This document shows, piece by piece, positions 36,019 to 45,345 of a DNA stretch of 64,000 bases; position 1 is the first letter of the stretch; every line of letters starts with the position of its first letter. The translations under genes were made by a program, and so were the position numbers. Origin of the DNA: GAS188 sp963713805. Lineage in GTDB: Bacteria > Pseudomonadota > Alphaproteobacteria > Rhizobiales > Beijerinckiaceae. The DNA lies in assembly GCA_963713805.1 (NCBI GenBank), contig CAVQNF010000039.1:310001-374000 (forward strand), in the 5' to 3' direction. Below the pieces are notes generated by a model. It saw only the letters and a list, made by a program, of their open reading frames with translations. It was not told the origin of the DNA and searched no databases.

Positions 36019-36909
36019 CTAGTGAGACCAGCGCTGCGCCTTCTGGATCATGAAGTCGCGGAACACTTGAACGCGCGCGACATTGCGCAGCTCTTCCGGA
36101 TAGACGAAATAGGTGTCGAGCGAGGGCATCTCGCTTTCGGTGAGCACGCGCACAAGGTTCGAGTTCTGGACCACGAGATAGTCCGGCAGGATGCCGACCC
36201 CGAAGCCGCTTTCGACGGCCCGCTTCACGCTCGACACATTGCTCACCGTGAGCGCGACCGGGCGCGGGTGGCGCGGATCGCGCCCGAGCACCGGCAGCAC
36301 GCTGGTCTCGAGGAGATAGTTCGCGGCCGACCCGCCGTAGGCGACGATGCGGTGCGCATCGAGCTCCTCCGGCGTCTTGGGCATGCCGCGCCGCTTCACA
36401 TATTCGGCCGAGGCATAAGCGTGGAAATGCACGGTGAACAGGCGCCGCTGCACCAGGTCCGACTGCACCGGCAGGCGCAGCCTGATCGCAACATCGGCCT
36501 GGCGCATGGCGAGATCGAGCTCCTCGTCGATCAGCAGGAGCTCGACCCTGATGTCGGGAAAGCCGTCGAGAAACTCGCCGAGGCGCGGCGTCAGCCAATA
36601 GGTGCCGAGTCCGATCGTGGTCGTGATGCGCAGTTGACCGTTCGGCTTCTCGCGCGTGTCGACGAGGCGTGCCCGCGCGGTCTCGATCTTCAGCTTCATC
36701 TCGAGCGCAGTGCGAAACAGCGTCTCACCCGGCTCGGTCAGGATGAGGCCGCGCGCATGCCGGTGGAAGAGCGGCACGCCCACCTCCTCCTCGAGCGCGG
36801 CGATCTGCCGGCTCACGGCCGACTGGCTGAGCTCGAGCATGTCGCCCGCATGGGTGAAACTGCCGACCTCGGCGGCCGCGCAGAATATTCGCAAACGATC
36901 CCAGTCCAC
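36019..36909 (-). CDS. LysR-type transcriptional regulator
   Basis: 296 aa. N-terminal winged helix-turn-helix (LRIFCAAAEVGSFTHAGDMLELSQSAVSRQIAALEEEVGVPLFHRHARG) and a C-terminal effector-binding domain of the periplasmic-binding type. It lies 29 nt downstream of trxB on the same strand and is convergent with cysK. In related genomes a LysR gene next to trxB is common; a redox-linked role is inference. No effector can be named. Confidence 0.92.
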   Translation of the reverse strand: MDWDRLRIFCAAAEVGSFTHAGDMLELSQSAVSRQIAALEEEVGVPLFHRHARGLILTEPGETLFRTALEMKLKIETARARLVDTREKPNGQLRITTTIGLGTYWLTPRLGEFLDGFPDIRVELLLIDEELDLAMRQADVAIRLRLPVQSDLVQRRLFTVHFHAYASAEYVKRRGMPKTPEELDAHRIVAYGGSAANYLLETSVLPVLGRDPRHPRPVALTVSNVSSVKRAVESGFGVGILPDYLVVQNSNLVRVLTESEMPSLDTYFVYPEELRNVARVQVFRDFMIQKAQRWSH

Positions 36910-36938
36910 TCCAGGTAGCCCCTCAATTTCGGCGATGG

Positions 36939-37901
36939 CTACTCAGCCGCCGCTCGTTGTTGTTCTCTCGCGGCGAGCCATTTCTCCGCGTCGAGCGCGG
37001 CCATGCAGCCGAGCCCGGCCGCCGTCACGGCTTGCCGATAACGTTCATCCGTCACGTCGCCTGCGGCGAACACGCCGGGAATGCTGGTGGTCGTCGAACC
37101 GGGCTCCGTCGCAATGTAGCCCGATGGCGTCATGCGAAGCTGATCCTTGAAGAGCTCGACCGCCGGCGCATGACCGATGGCGATGAACACGCCGTCGGCC
37201 TTGAGCCGCGTTCTTCTTCCCATCCGGGCATGGCGAAGTGTCACCCCGGTGACGGTGAGCGGCTCGGCGGTTCCGCTGATCTCGTCGACGACATGGTCGA
37301 AGATCACCTCGACATTGGCGCGGCTGAACAGGCGCTCCTGGAGGATGCGTTCGGCGCGGAAGGCATCGCGGCGATGCACCAGCGTCACTTTCGCGGCGAT
37401 GTGGGAGAGATAGAGCGCCTCCTCGACGGCGGTGTTGCCCCCGCCGACCACCACGACCTCCTTGCCCCTGAAGAAAAATCCGTCGCAGGTGGCGCAGGCC
37501 GAGACGCCGAAGCCCTTGAAACGCTCCTCCGAGGGAAGGCCGAGCCATTTCGCCTGGGCCCCCGTGGCGATGACGAGCGCGTCGGCGGTGTAGATGTCGC
37601 CCGAATCGCCGGTGAGCCGAAAGGGTCGCCTGCCAAGATCGGCCGCGACGATCTGGTCGGAAAGGAGCGTCGTGCCGACATGGGCCGCCTGGAGCCGCAT
37701 CTGCTCCATCAGCCAGGGGCCTTGGATCACGTCGGCAAAACCCGGGTAATTCTCGACATCGGTCGTGATGGTGAGCTGGCCGCCCTCCTGGACGCCTGAA
37801 ACGAGGATCGGCTTCAACAGCGCGCGCGCGCCATAGATGGCCGCCGTATAGCCGGCCGGACCGGAGCCGACGATCAAAAGAGGGGTATGGTGGTGCGGCA
37901 C
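36939..37901 (-). CDS. trxB: Thioredoxin reductase
   Basis: NADPH-dependent flavoenzyme that reduces thioredoxin. FAD-binding GSGPAGYTAAIYGARA, VENYPGF, the redox-active CATC within SACATCDGFFF, NADPH-binding GGGNTAVEEALYLS, and the C-terminal FAD contact GVFAAGDVTDERYRQAVTAAG GCMAAL. 320 aa, frame intact. It follows the ELM1-family gene by 57 nt and precedes the LysR gene, so the three may be one unit. Confidence 0.96.
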   Translation of the reverse strand: MPHHHTPLLIVGSGPAGYTAAIYGARALLKPILVSGVQEGGQLTITTDVENYPGFADVIQGPWLMEQMRLQAAHVGTTLLSDQIVAADLGRRPFRLTGDSGDIYTADALVIATGAQAKWLGLPSEERFKGFGVSACATCDGFFFRGKEVVVVGGGNTAVEEALYLSHIAAKVTLVHRRDAFRAERILQERLFSRANVEVIFDHVVDEISGTAEPLTVTGVTLRHARMGRRTRLKADGVFIAIGHAPAVELFKDQLRMTPSGYIATEPGSTTTSIPGVFAAGDVTDERYRQAVTAAGLGCMAALDAEKWLAAREQQRAAAE

Positions 37902-37958
37902 GCTCTCTCCTTCGGCGATGGGCCTCGCGGCCCCGTCGCCGGCGGCCCGGCGCGATGC

Positions 37959-38939
37959 TCATCGCGCCTGACGATGCCGGCAAAACGCCTCCGCAATACG
38001 GGAAGCGACCGCAAACGTCGAATTTAGGGGTTCGTAGGGCGTTCCTGCAAGGTGTCCGGTAAAGTTATGGACAATTCCTCGTTCCCGAAGCCCATCGAGA
38101 TAACGCCTGATCTTCTTGTGCCCCCCGCTCGGCTCGAACACCAGCACTGGGCGGCCGGTCGCGGCCGCCTCGCCCACCATGCCGACCGAATTGGCCGTGA
38201 CCACCAGCGCGTCGGCGAGCGCAAGCAGCGCGATGAAGGGATTGTCGCCCTCGCCGTCCCACAGATAACCCTCATGCCTTGCGACGACGGCGGCGATCGC
38301 GGCACGCAGACGCGGCGGGGTGCGGCGCGACAGCGTGGCCATGAGCGAATTGCCGCCGCGCGCGAGCTTGCCGAGCTTTTCCGTCAGGGAGGCGATATCG
38401 GCTCTCGCGAAACGGTGATTGACGCTGTTGCCGCCGATGAGCACCGCGACGCGCGGCCGAGGCAGGCGCGCGAGAACGTCGAGCGGGGCGGCGCGGGCCG
38501 CGGCGAGCCTTGCCGGCGTGACCCGATGCGGGGTCAGCGGCGTCTTGATCACATTGGGGCCTGAGAGCGAATCATGCTCGGGCACCCAGACGACGTCCGC
38601 GGTCCGGGCGCCGGTGTAGGGATCCTTCATGAAGGCCGTGAAGCTCTGCCCTCGGGTCTCCGCCCGAATTCGCCGCACGTAGGGGACGGCGCGGCGGCCA
38701 GAGGCGACGATGAGATCCGGGAAAGGCGGGGCGATCGGGCTTCCCGGGCGATGCGGCGCCTCCCTCGGGTCGATCGGCCCGAAGGGCGTGGCCCAGCTCC
38801 AAGGGGGACGCGGGGCGATCTTGTGAAGCACGGGAGAGAGGCCGAGCGCTTCGACCACGCCGAAGCAGATGGCGGTGTCCCCCGCCTTGCCGTCCGTCAG
38901 CACCCAGGCCGTGGTCGAAGGCGGGAGGAGCGGGCTCAT
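37959..38939 (-). CDS. Mitochondrial fission ELM1-family protein
   Basis: 326-aa protein of the ELM1 family (DUF1022), related to GT-B glycosyltransferase folds. WVLTDGKAGDTAICFGVVEALGL, DLIVASGRRAVPYVRRI, PHRVTPARLAAAR, VAVLIGGNSVNHRF and the C-terminal VTANSVGMVGEAAATGRPVLVFEPSGGHKKI (donor-site-like) are visible. The bacterial function is unsettled. The ATG 38939 sits in an ATGA that also ends the truncated transposase frame, so the native upstream region has been replaced by IS sequence. Confidence 0.88.
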   Translation of the reverse strand: MSPLLPPSTTAWVLTDGKAGDTAICFGVVEALGLSPVLHKIAPRPPWSWATPFGPIDPREAPHRPGSPIAPPFPDLIVASGRRAVPYVRRIRAETRGQSFTAFMKDPYTGARTADVVWVPEHDSLSGPNVIKTPLTPHRVTPARLAAARAAPLDVLARLPRPRVAVLIGGNSVNHRFARADIASLTEKLGKLARGGNSLMATLSRRTPPRLRAAIAAVVARHEGYLWDGEGDNPFIALLALADALVVTANSVGMVGEAAATGRPVLVFEPSGGHKKIRRYLDGLRERGIVHNFTGHLAGTPYEPLNSTFAVASRIAEAFCRHRQAR

Positions 38940-40150
38940 CGAAGGGGCCTGGCCCCCTTCTCCCGCTCTTTCGCGAAGGCCTCCTCGAGCATTTGATCGG
39001 TCGTGCCGTCGCGAGCCCGCACCAATTGTAAGACGGTAACGCCGGCAATCGCTACGGCGCCGACCAAGCGCGTCATAGCATTGGGGTCTTCGATCTCCGC
39101 AGCTTCGATGTCGAATCCAGCCGTCTTCAGGGTACGGAAATAATCCTCGATGATCCAGCGCCGACGGTAGAAGTCGAGCACCATGCGGGCCATACTCGGG
39201 CTGTCGATCGTATGGGTAGTGATCAGTCGCCAATGGATCGGCTCGCCCTGCTCCGGCATCGTCGTCTCCCTGATGTCCAGGAGCGTCAAGGGAATAGTCT
39301 TCGGCAGGTCGGGCGCAGCGCCATTCTTTGGGCTACGCACCAGGACAGGAGCATAGCGAAGCGCGAGCTCTGCACTGCGCTGCTTGCGGCCTGGCGCAGC
39401 CGGGATGGTCACCACGAAACGAGCTTGTTCAGGCAGATCGTCAGACATGGCAAACAGCGATGTGGTTTGTCCCGTCGCCGTCTTGATCAGACGGTTCTGC
39501 GCGGCCCGCGTGAGCAAATGGACATTGGCCGGACGCCGAGCAAATTCCTCGTAAATATCGCTTTCCCGGTCGGCGACGACCGTGATCCGCGCCGCCTCGT
39601 GCAGCACTTGAGAGGCACTGAACATGCCATCCAGCCAGCGCTGCGATTCCTTGGCCGCCGTCCGCCTCTGCGTGCGTGGCGTGACCTTGCTGCCAGTGTG
39701 GCGATTACGCACGCTCACGTCGATCGGGCCGAGTAGTGCCCCCGTCAGAGCATCAACAGCCAAAACGGCGTGCAGCAGTAGACCGCCTGTGCCTCCGCCG
39801 CGTCCGATCGGGCCAAATCCTCGCGCCCGCGCTTCCTTGCCTCCAAACACCAGCTCGCTGCTGTCCTGGATCGCCAGCACATCGCGCCCCGCAACCAAGC
39901 CTGCGGTTCGCGCCGCGGCCGTCTTGGCCATCTCGGCGACCGTCACTGCCCCGTTATACAGAAAGCGGGAGAACTGTATCTGGCGCGCCCGATTGCCCTG
40001 GGCCAAGCGGCGTATGCACGATCCCGGCCGCGCCAGCAGCGCCGCCTGCAAAAAGGCCCCCCTTTTTCCAGGCGACGGTCCCCAAACCGTCCCAGCCCAG
40101 CCGTCTCGCAAACCAAGGTCATCGAAGCTCTCCTGCGAATCATTCAGCAT
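38936..40150 (-). pseudogene. 3'-truncated IS4-family transposase, also with a frame scramble near the start
   Basis: DDE transposase remnant. The catalytic parts are present: LAIQDSSELVF with the first Asp, VVADRESDIYEEF with the second, and the YREK signature in FYRRRWIIEDYFRTLK. The protein then stops after LVRARDGTTDQMLEEAF, where typical members continue for roughly 70 more residues; the rest of the frame is intergenic-type sequence reaching the next gene. Near 40065 the expected WGDRRLEKRGAFLQ is scrambled by two compensating shifts. The start MLNDSQESFDD (40150) is by family similarity. The element is probably immobile. Confidence 0.8.
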
Positions 40151-40334
40151 CACGGAATCAGCCTTTACCCATTGGCGCAATCGAGATGTGTGCACATGAC
40201 AGCGCTCTATCGCGGGAGAAGGTGCCCGAGCGCAGTGAGGGCGGATGAGGGCGTTTGTAGGTTTCAACAAGGCCCCTCACCCGCCTCGACTTCGTCTCGG
40301 GACCTTCTCGAGTAAACGGGAGAAGGTGACTAGG

Positions 40335-41030
40335 TTACGCCCCCATCACGGTCGCGGGATCGATCTTCACGCCCGGCCCCATCGTCGACGAGATGGCGAT
40401 GCGTTGGATGTAGTGTCCCTTGGCACCCGTCGGCTTCGCCTTGGCGACCGCGTCCGCGAAGGCACGAATGTTCTGGGCGAGCTTGTCGGCCTCGAAGGAG
40501 GCCTTGCCGACCCCGCCGTGCACGATGCCGGCCTTCTCGACGCGAAACTCGACCGCTCCGCCCTTGGCGGCGCGCACCGCGCCCGCGACGTCGGGCGTGA
40601 CGGTGCCGACCCGCGGATTGGGCATCAAGCCGCGCGGGCCGAGCACCTTGCCGAGGCGCCCGACGAGCGGCATGAGATCGGGGGTGGCGATGCACCGGTC
40701 GAAATTGATCTCACCGGCGTTGATCTTTTCGACGAGGTCTTCGGCGCCGACGATATCGGCGCCCGCGGCCTTCGCCTCCTCGGCCTTGCCGGCGCGCGCG
40801 AAGACGGCGACGCGGACCGTGCGACCCGAGCCGTTCGGCAATTGGCACACGCCGCGCACCATCTGATCGGCGTGGCGGGGATCGACGCCGAGGTTCATGG
40901 CGATCTCGACGGTCTCGTCGAATTTCGCCTTGGCTCTCTCCTTGACGAGCTTCACCGCCTCGTTGAGCGGATAGAGCTTGGCGCGGTCGATGCCTTCGAG
41001 CGCGGCTTTGTTGCGTTTTCCCAGGCTCAT
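40335..41030 (-). CDS. rplA: 50S ribosomal protein L1
   Basis: 231-aa L1-stalk protein. KLYPLNEAVKLVKERAKAKFDETVEIAMNLGVDPRHADQMVRG, VCQLPNGSGRTVRVAVFA and GKVLGPRGLMPNPRVGTV are the L1 signatures. It follows rplK by 4 nt. The usual downstream genes rplJ-rplL-rpoB are missing; a truncated IS4-type element and the ELM1-family gene lie there instead. Confidence 0.98.
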   Translation of the reverse strand: MSLGKRNKAALEGIDRAKLYPLNEAVKLVKERAKAKFDETVEIAMNLGVDPRHADQMVRGVCQLPNGSGRTVRVAVFARAGKAEEAKAAGADIVGAEDLVEKINAGEINFDRCIATPDLMPLVGRLGKVLGPRGLMPNPRVGTVTPDVAGAVRAAKGGAVEFRVEKAGIVHGGVGKASFEADKLAQNIRAFADAVAKAKPTGAKGHYIQRIAISSTMGPGVKIDPATVMGA

Positions 41031-41034
41031 CTCG

Positions 41035-41463
41035 TCACCCCACCACCTCGAGGCCCATCGAACGGGCCGAGCCCTCGACCATGGCCATCGCCGATTCCAC
41101 GCTGTCGCAATTGAGATCAGGCAGCTTCGTCTGCGCGATCTCGCGCACTTGCGCCTTGGTCACCTGGCCGATCGTTCCGCGGCCCGGCGTCTTGGAGCCG
41201 CCTTGAATCTTCGCGGCCTTCTTCAGAAAGAAGGACATCGGCGGCAGCTTCATCTCGAAGGTGAAGGAACGGTCCTGATACGCCGTGATCACGACCGGGA
41301 TCGGCGTGCCCTTCTCCATCTGCGCCGTCCTGGCGTTGAAGGTTTTGCAGAATTCCATGATGTTGAGCCCGCGCTGACCGAGCGCGGGACCGATCGGCGG
41401 GGATGGATTGGCCGCGCCCGCCGGCACTTGCAGCTTGATGTAGCCTGCGATTTTCTTCGCCAT
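41035..41463 (-). CDS. rplK: 50S ribosomal protein L11
   Basis: 142-aa L11. KIAGYIKLQVPAGAANPSPPIGPALGQRGLNIMEFCKTFNA and the C-terminal rRNA-binding PGRGTIGQVTKAQVREIAQTKLPDLN are typical. Upstream one expects secE-nusG, but here zapA lies 250 bp away in the same direction. Co-transcribed with rplA. Confidence 0.98.
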   Translation of the reverse strand: MAKKIAGYIKLQVPAGAANPSPPIGPALGQRGLNIMEFCKTFNARTAQMEKGTPIPVVITAYQDRSFTFEMKLPPMSFFLKKAAKIQGGSKTPGRGTIGQVTKAQVREIAQTKLPDLNCDSVESAMAMVEGSARSMGLEVVG

Positions 41464-41617
41464 GCCACTGCTCCAATGGAACGCCGCGCCCTGCCTTGGG
41501 CGGTGAAGCGTTCAGGTTGCAGGCCGCGGTCGCGACGGCTTTCCCCCGGCTTGGCGTGCCGGCCCGTCTCCCGCGGAGTTGCGCGCATATAGTCACAATG
41601 GGCGAAGGCGTCAAAGG

Positions 41618-41662
41618 CGGGCCAAAAATAGACGGGCCAAGAATGAGCGGGCCAAGAATCGG
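41618..41662. repeat. Three 15-nt tandem repeats upstream of rplK
   Basis: Three adjacent units of CGGGCCAARAATNNN (41618, 41633, 41648), the last two almost identical. They lie between zapA and rplK, about 155 nt upstream of the rplK start, and may mark the joint of a rearrangement or a regulatory array. Confidence 0.7.
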
Positions 41663-41713
41663 GCGCTCTGAGAATCGGATGCGGTGAGGATCGACGTCGC
41701 TTCCTGCTCGCAA

Positions 41714-42079
41714 TCAGCGCGGCTTCGAGGCGAGCGTCGCCGACAGGCGCTCGATCCGCTCGGCGGCGTCGCTGACCTTGGCGGCGAGGTCGCGGTGCAG
41801 GGCCGCCTCTTGCGCGAGGCGCTCGGTGCCCGCCTCCTCGGCACGCGCCTTGCCGGCTTCGAGCGCCTTGATGCGTTCGCGCAGCTCGGAGAGCTGATCG
41901 GCGAAAGTGAGGGCCGCCATGACGTGGAGCCGCATGTCGCCGATCTCCCCGAAGGCGCGGCGCATGTCGGCGATCTTGGCGTCGAAGGCTCTCGCGAGCC
42001 CTTCGAGATGGTCCTCCTCGCCATCCTCGCAAGCCATGCGGTAGGTGCGGCCGGCGATCGTCACGGAGACCTGGGTCAA
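41714..42079 (-). CDS. zapA: Cell division protein ZapA
   Basis: 121-aa FtsZ-ring-associated protein. The N-terminus VSVTIAGRTYRMACEDGEEDHLEGLARAFDAKIADMR and a long C-terminal coiled coil (about 50-120) are typical. Its start overlaps the stop of the DUF4164 gene (ATGA), a pairing conserved upstream of tkt in Hyphomicrobiales; here tkt itself is on the opposite strand. Confidence 0.92.
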   Translation of the reverse strand: MTQVSVTIAGRTYRMACEDGEEDHLEGLARAFDAKIADMRRAFGEIGDMRLHVMAALTFADQLSELRERIKALEAGKARAEEAGTERLAQEAALHRDLAAKVSDAAERIERLSATLASKPR

Positions 42080-42408
42080 GACGTCCCGCCTTCCGCCTCG
42101 GGGCGGTCGATCGAGACGCCGTCGGCCGAGGCGCCGCGCAGCACGGCTTCGACATGGTCGATGGCGCGCCCGACCCGCTGTTCCACTTCGCGTGTCGCAT
42201 GCTCGAGACTGGCGTTGCGGGCGAGCGCTCCGTCGAGCTCGACGGCGAGCCGCGAACGATCGTCGCGCATGATTGCAAGCTCGGTTTCGAGGGGCTCGAG
42301 CCCGTGCTCGGCATCGAGCCGCGCGGTGGCCGCGAGCTCCAGCCGATCAAGCGCGGTCGAGAGCCGTTGCAGGGCCTCTTCGAGCAGCGGAGCTTCGGCT
42401 GGTGTCAT
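42076..42408 (-). CDS. DUF4164 family coiled-coil protein
   Basis: 110-aa, almost wholly coiled coil (LLEEALQRLSTALDRLELAATARLDAE, ELAIMRDDRSRLAVELDGAL). The ATG at 42408 (MTPAEAP) fits the usual family length; the frame is open to 42495. Overlaps zapA by 4 nt. A conserved neighbour of zapA, probably acting with it in the division-ring region, but no function has been shown to my knowledge. Confidence 0.82.
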   Translation of the reverse strand: MTPAEAPLLEEALQRLSTALDRLELAATARLDAEHGLEPLETELAIMRDDRSRLAVELDGALARNASLEHATREVEQRVGRAIDHVEAVLRGASADGVSIDRPEAEGGTS

Positions 42409-42714
42409 GAGCTGGCGAACCCTCCGCAACGAGGCTCGCTCCACCGCTGGCGGACCCGCTCCGGGCTCGGATCCTTTTTCGGTGAGGCGAATCACGAGTG
42501 TCTCTCGCGTGATGCGCGTGCAACTTTAGGCAGCGCGTGAGAGTTTCGTCAATCGGATGTCCATCACACCGGACGCATCAGGAAGTGTCACGGTTGGAAT
42601 TTCGGCTTTTGGCGTGATTTTGATGCTGTCCGAGTTCGGCGGAGCAGCTAGAAAAGCAGACCCCTGAAAATTGCCAGTCTCGGCCCAAATTACTGATTGA
42701 GGTATTCGGCCCTC
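42409..42714. other. Divergent intergenic region
   Basis: 306 bp between DUF4164 and the GNAT gene, somewhat less GC-rich toward the GNAT side. It presumably carries both promoters. No RNA gene or clear regulator site recognised. Confidence 0.4.
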
Positions 42715-43200
42715 ATGGAAAGTGCCATTCGGATCACGCCGTTGACGACCCTCGATGCGGCTATCGAGCCGCTTCTTGTCGAGGCAGAGCAGCAGGGTTT
42801 TGAATTCATGCGCCGTCTCGTGGAGGAGTGGGCATTAGGCGCTAATAGGTTCGATCGCCAAGGCGAGCGCTTTCTCGGTGCTTTCGGCGACGGACAACTG
42901 CTTGGGGTTGGCGGCCTCAACCGCGATCCTTACGCCAACACCGATGGCGTCGGCCGTCTTCGGCATCTCTATGTTCTTGCTTCGGCCCGGCGCCTCGGCG
43001 TGGGGTCGCTGCTTGTCAGTCACATCCTGCAAGACGCACAGCCCAGTTTTCGTGTCGTGCGCCTTCGGACGACGACGGCGGAGGCCGCCGCCTTCTATCT
43101 ACGCCTCGGCTTTACCACCACTGATGAAAAAACCGCATCGCATGTCATGTTTGTCGGAAGGGGTGGGAATGGCGCGACAACCGATCGATTTTCCGAATAG
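42715..43200 (+). CDS. GNAT N-acetyltransferase
   Basis: 161-aa single GNAT domain. The acetyl-CoA loop region reads RLRHLYVLASARRLGVGSLLVSHIL, followed by AAAFYLRLGFTTTDEKTASHVMF. Start taken at ATG 42715; a TTG at 42697 would add six residues. Base use is a little more A/T-rich than in the tkt cluster, and the gene separates zapA/DUF4164 from tkt, so it may be a later arrival. Substrate unknown. Confidence 0.85.
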   Translation: MESAIRITPLTTLDAAIEPLLVEAEQQGFEFMRRLVEEWALGANRFDRQGERFLGAFGDGQLLGVGGLNRDPYANTDGVGRLRHLYVLASARRLGVGSLLVSHILQDAQPSFRVVRLRTTTAEAAAFYLRLGFTTTDEKTASHVMFVGRGGNGATTDRFSE

Positions 43201-43334
43201 ACAACCGAGTTTGAAACCGGTGCATAAGACACGACCCTATTGGAAAATCGCAGGCCTCATGCGGCAAAGCCGGGGGTTTGACTCGCTCCGATGAGGTGTT
43301 ATCACGCGAGGCTCATCGGAACCGGTCCCTCATC

Positions 43335-45332
43335 ATGACAGCTGACGATCTGCACAAGGGCATGGTGAATGCCATTCGGGCGCTTTCGATCGATGGCGTC
43401 GAAACAGCGAAATCGGGCCATCCGGGCTTGCCGATGGGTTGCGCCGAGATCGCGACCGCCCTCTTCACCCGCTTCCTGAAATTCGACGCGAGCGCCCCCC
43501 ATTGGCCCGATCGGGACAGGTTCATCCTTTCCGCCGGGCATGGCTCGATGCTGCTCTATTCGCTGTTCTACCTCACCGGATACCCGGATATCTCGATCGA
43601 CGACCTCAAGCATTTTCGCCAGGTCGGCTCGAAAACGCCCGGCCATCCAGAGCATGGGCACACGCTCGCCGGCATCGAGACGACGACGGGGCCGCTCGGC
43701 CAGGGGATCGGCGCCTCGGTCGGCTTCGCGCTCGCCGAGCGCATCATGGCGGCCGAGTTCGGCGATGCGCTCGTCGATCACCGCACCTATGTGCTCTGCT
43801 CCGACGGCGACCTGATGGAAGGCATCTCGCAGGAGGCGATCGCGCTTGCCGGCCACCTCAAGCTCAAGAAGCTGACCGTCTTCTACGACGACAACAGCGT
43901 GTCGATCGACGGCCCAACGTCGCTGTCGGATTCGGTCGACCAGGTGGCGCGCTTCAAGGCCTGCGGCTGGAATGCCTCCCATGTCGACGGTCTCGACGGG
44001 GAGGCGGTCGGGCGCGCCATCGTCGCGGCGCAAGCATCGGATCGTCCGACCCTCATCGCCTGCAAGACCATTATCGGCTACGGCGCCCCGACCAAGGCGG
44101 GCACCAACAAGGCGCATGGCGAGCCGCTCGGCCCCGAGGAAGCGGCGGGCGCCAAGAAGAATCTCGGCTGGACCTCGCCGCCTTTCGAGGTGCCCGCGGA
44201 GATCCTCGACGCCTGGCGCAAGGCCGGCTCACGCGGCGCGAGCGCCCGCAAGGCCTGGGAACAGCGCCTCGGCGCGGCCGATGCGCAAAAACGTGCGGAG
44301 TTCGAGCGGCGCCTCGCCAGGAAGCCGCTCGCCTCGCTGCATCAGGCGTTCGACGAATTGAAGCGGAAATTCGCGGCCGAGAAGCCGGTGATCGCGACCC
44401 GCAAATCGAGCGAAGCCGCGCTCGAGGCGATCGTTCGGCATGTGCCCGAGCTCGTGGTCGGCTCGGCCGACCTCACGCCCTCGAACAACACGAAGGTGAA
44501 GCCGCTCGAGAACATCACGCCGCAGGATTTCTCCGGGCGCTACATGCATTACGGCATCCGCGAGCACGGCATGGTGGCGGCGATGAACGGCCTCGCCCTG
44601 CACGGCGGCATCATTCCGGCCGGCGGCACCTTCCTGGTCTTCTCCGACTATTGCCGTCCCGCCATCCGCATCGCGGCGTTGTCGCAGGCGCAGGCGATCT
44701 ATGTGTTCACCCATGATTCGATCGGCCTCGGCGAGGACGGGCCCACGCACCAGCCCATCGAGCATCTCGCGGCGTTGCGCGCCATGCCCAATCTCCTGGT
44801 GCTGCGCCCGGCGGACGCCATCGAGACCGCGGAATGCTGGCAGATCGCGCTCGGCCACAAGGAGGGCCCGGTGCTGCTTGCGCTCACCCGCCAGAACCTG
44901 AAGCCGGCGCGCACAGAGGCCGGCAAGGAGAATCTCTGCGGACGGGGCGCTTATGAGATCGCCGCCGCCGAGGGCGAGGCGAAGATCAGCCTCTTCGCCT
45001 CAGGCTCGGAGATCGAGATCGCGCTCGCGGCGCGCGATCTCCTCAAGGCGCAAGGCCAGGCGGTCCGCGTCGTGTCGGTGCCATGTTTCGAGCTGTTCTT
45101 CGCGCGTGACGAGGCCGCGCGTCGGCGCGTCATCGGCGAAGCGCCGGTCCGGGTCGCCGTCGAGGCCGGCGTGCGCCAGGGTTGGGACGCCATCATCGGC
45201 GCCGAGGGTGGCTTCGTCGGCATGCACGGCTTCGGCGCGAGCGGCAAATACAAGGACGTTTACGCGCATTTCGGCATCACGGCCGAGAAGGTGGCAGCCT
45301 TGGCGCTCGAGAGGGTCAAGGCTCGCCGATGA
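43335..45332 (+). CDS. tkt: Transketolase
   Basis: Thiamine-diphosphate enzyme of the pentose-phosphate/Calvin pathways, 665 aa. AKSGHPGLPMG, the ThDP motif GDGDLMEGISQEA (LCSDGDLMEG) with NNSVSIDG-type end, GAPTKAGTNKAHG, and in the Pyr domain HYGIREHGMVAAMNGLALHGG and HDSIGLGEDGPTHQPIEH are all present. ATG 43335 matches the family N-terminus (MTADDLHKGMVNAIR); the frame opens 19 codons earlier. First gene of the tkt-gap-pgk-fba cluster. Confidence 0.97.
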   Translation: MTADDLHKGMVNAIRALSIDGVETAKSGHPGLPMGCAEIATALFTRFLKFDASAPHWPDRDRFILSAGHGSMLLYSLFYLTGYPDISIDDLKHFRQVGSKTPGHPEHGHTLAGIETTTGPLGQGIGASVGFALAERIMAAEFGDALVDHRTYVLCSDGDLMEGISQEAIALAGHLKLKKLTVFYDDNSVSIDGPTSLSDSVDQVARFKACGWNASHVDGLDGEAVGRAIVAAQASDRPTLIACKTIIGYGAPTKAGTNKAHGEPLGPEEAAGAKKNLGWTSPPFEVPAEILDAWRKAGSRGASARKAWEQRLGAADAQKRAEFERRLARKPLASLHQAFDELKRKFAAEKPVIATRKSSEAALEAIVRHVPELVVGSADLTPSNNTKVKPLENITPQDFSGRYMHYGIREHGMVAAMNGLALHGGIIPAGGTFLVFSDYCRPAIRIAALSQAQAIYVFTHDSIGLGEDGPTHQPIEHLAALRAMPNLLVLRPADAIETAECWQIALGHKEGPVLLALTRQNLKPARTEAGKENLCGRGAYEIAAAEGEAKISLFASGSEIEIALAARDLLKAQGQAVRVVSVPCFELFFARDEAARRRVIGEAPVRVAVEAGVRQGWDAIIGAEGGFVGMHGFGASGKYKDVYAHFGITAEKVAALALERVKARR

Positions 45333-45345
45333 CGGGTGCGCGCCC

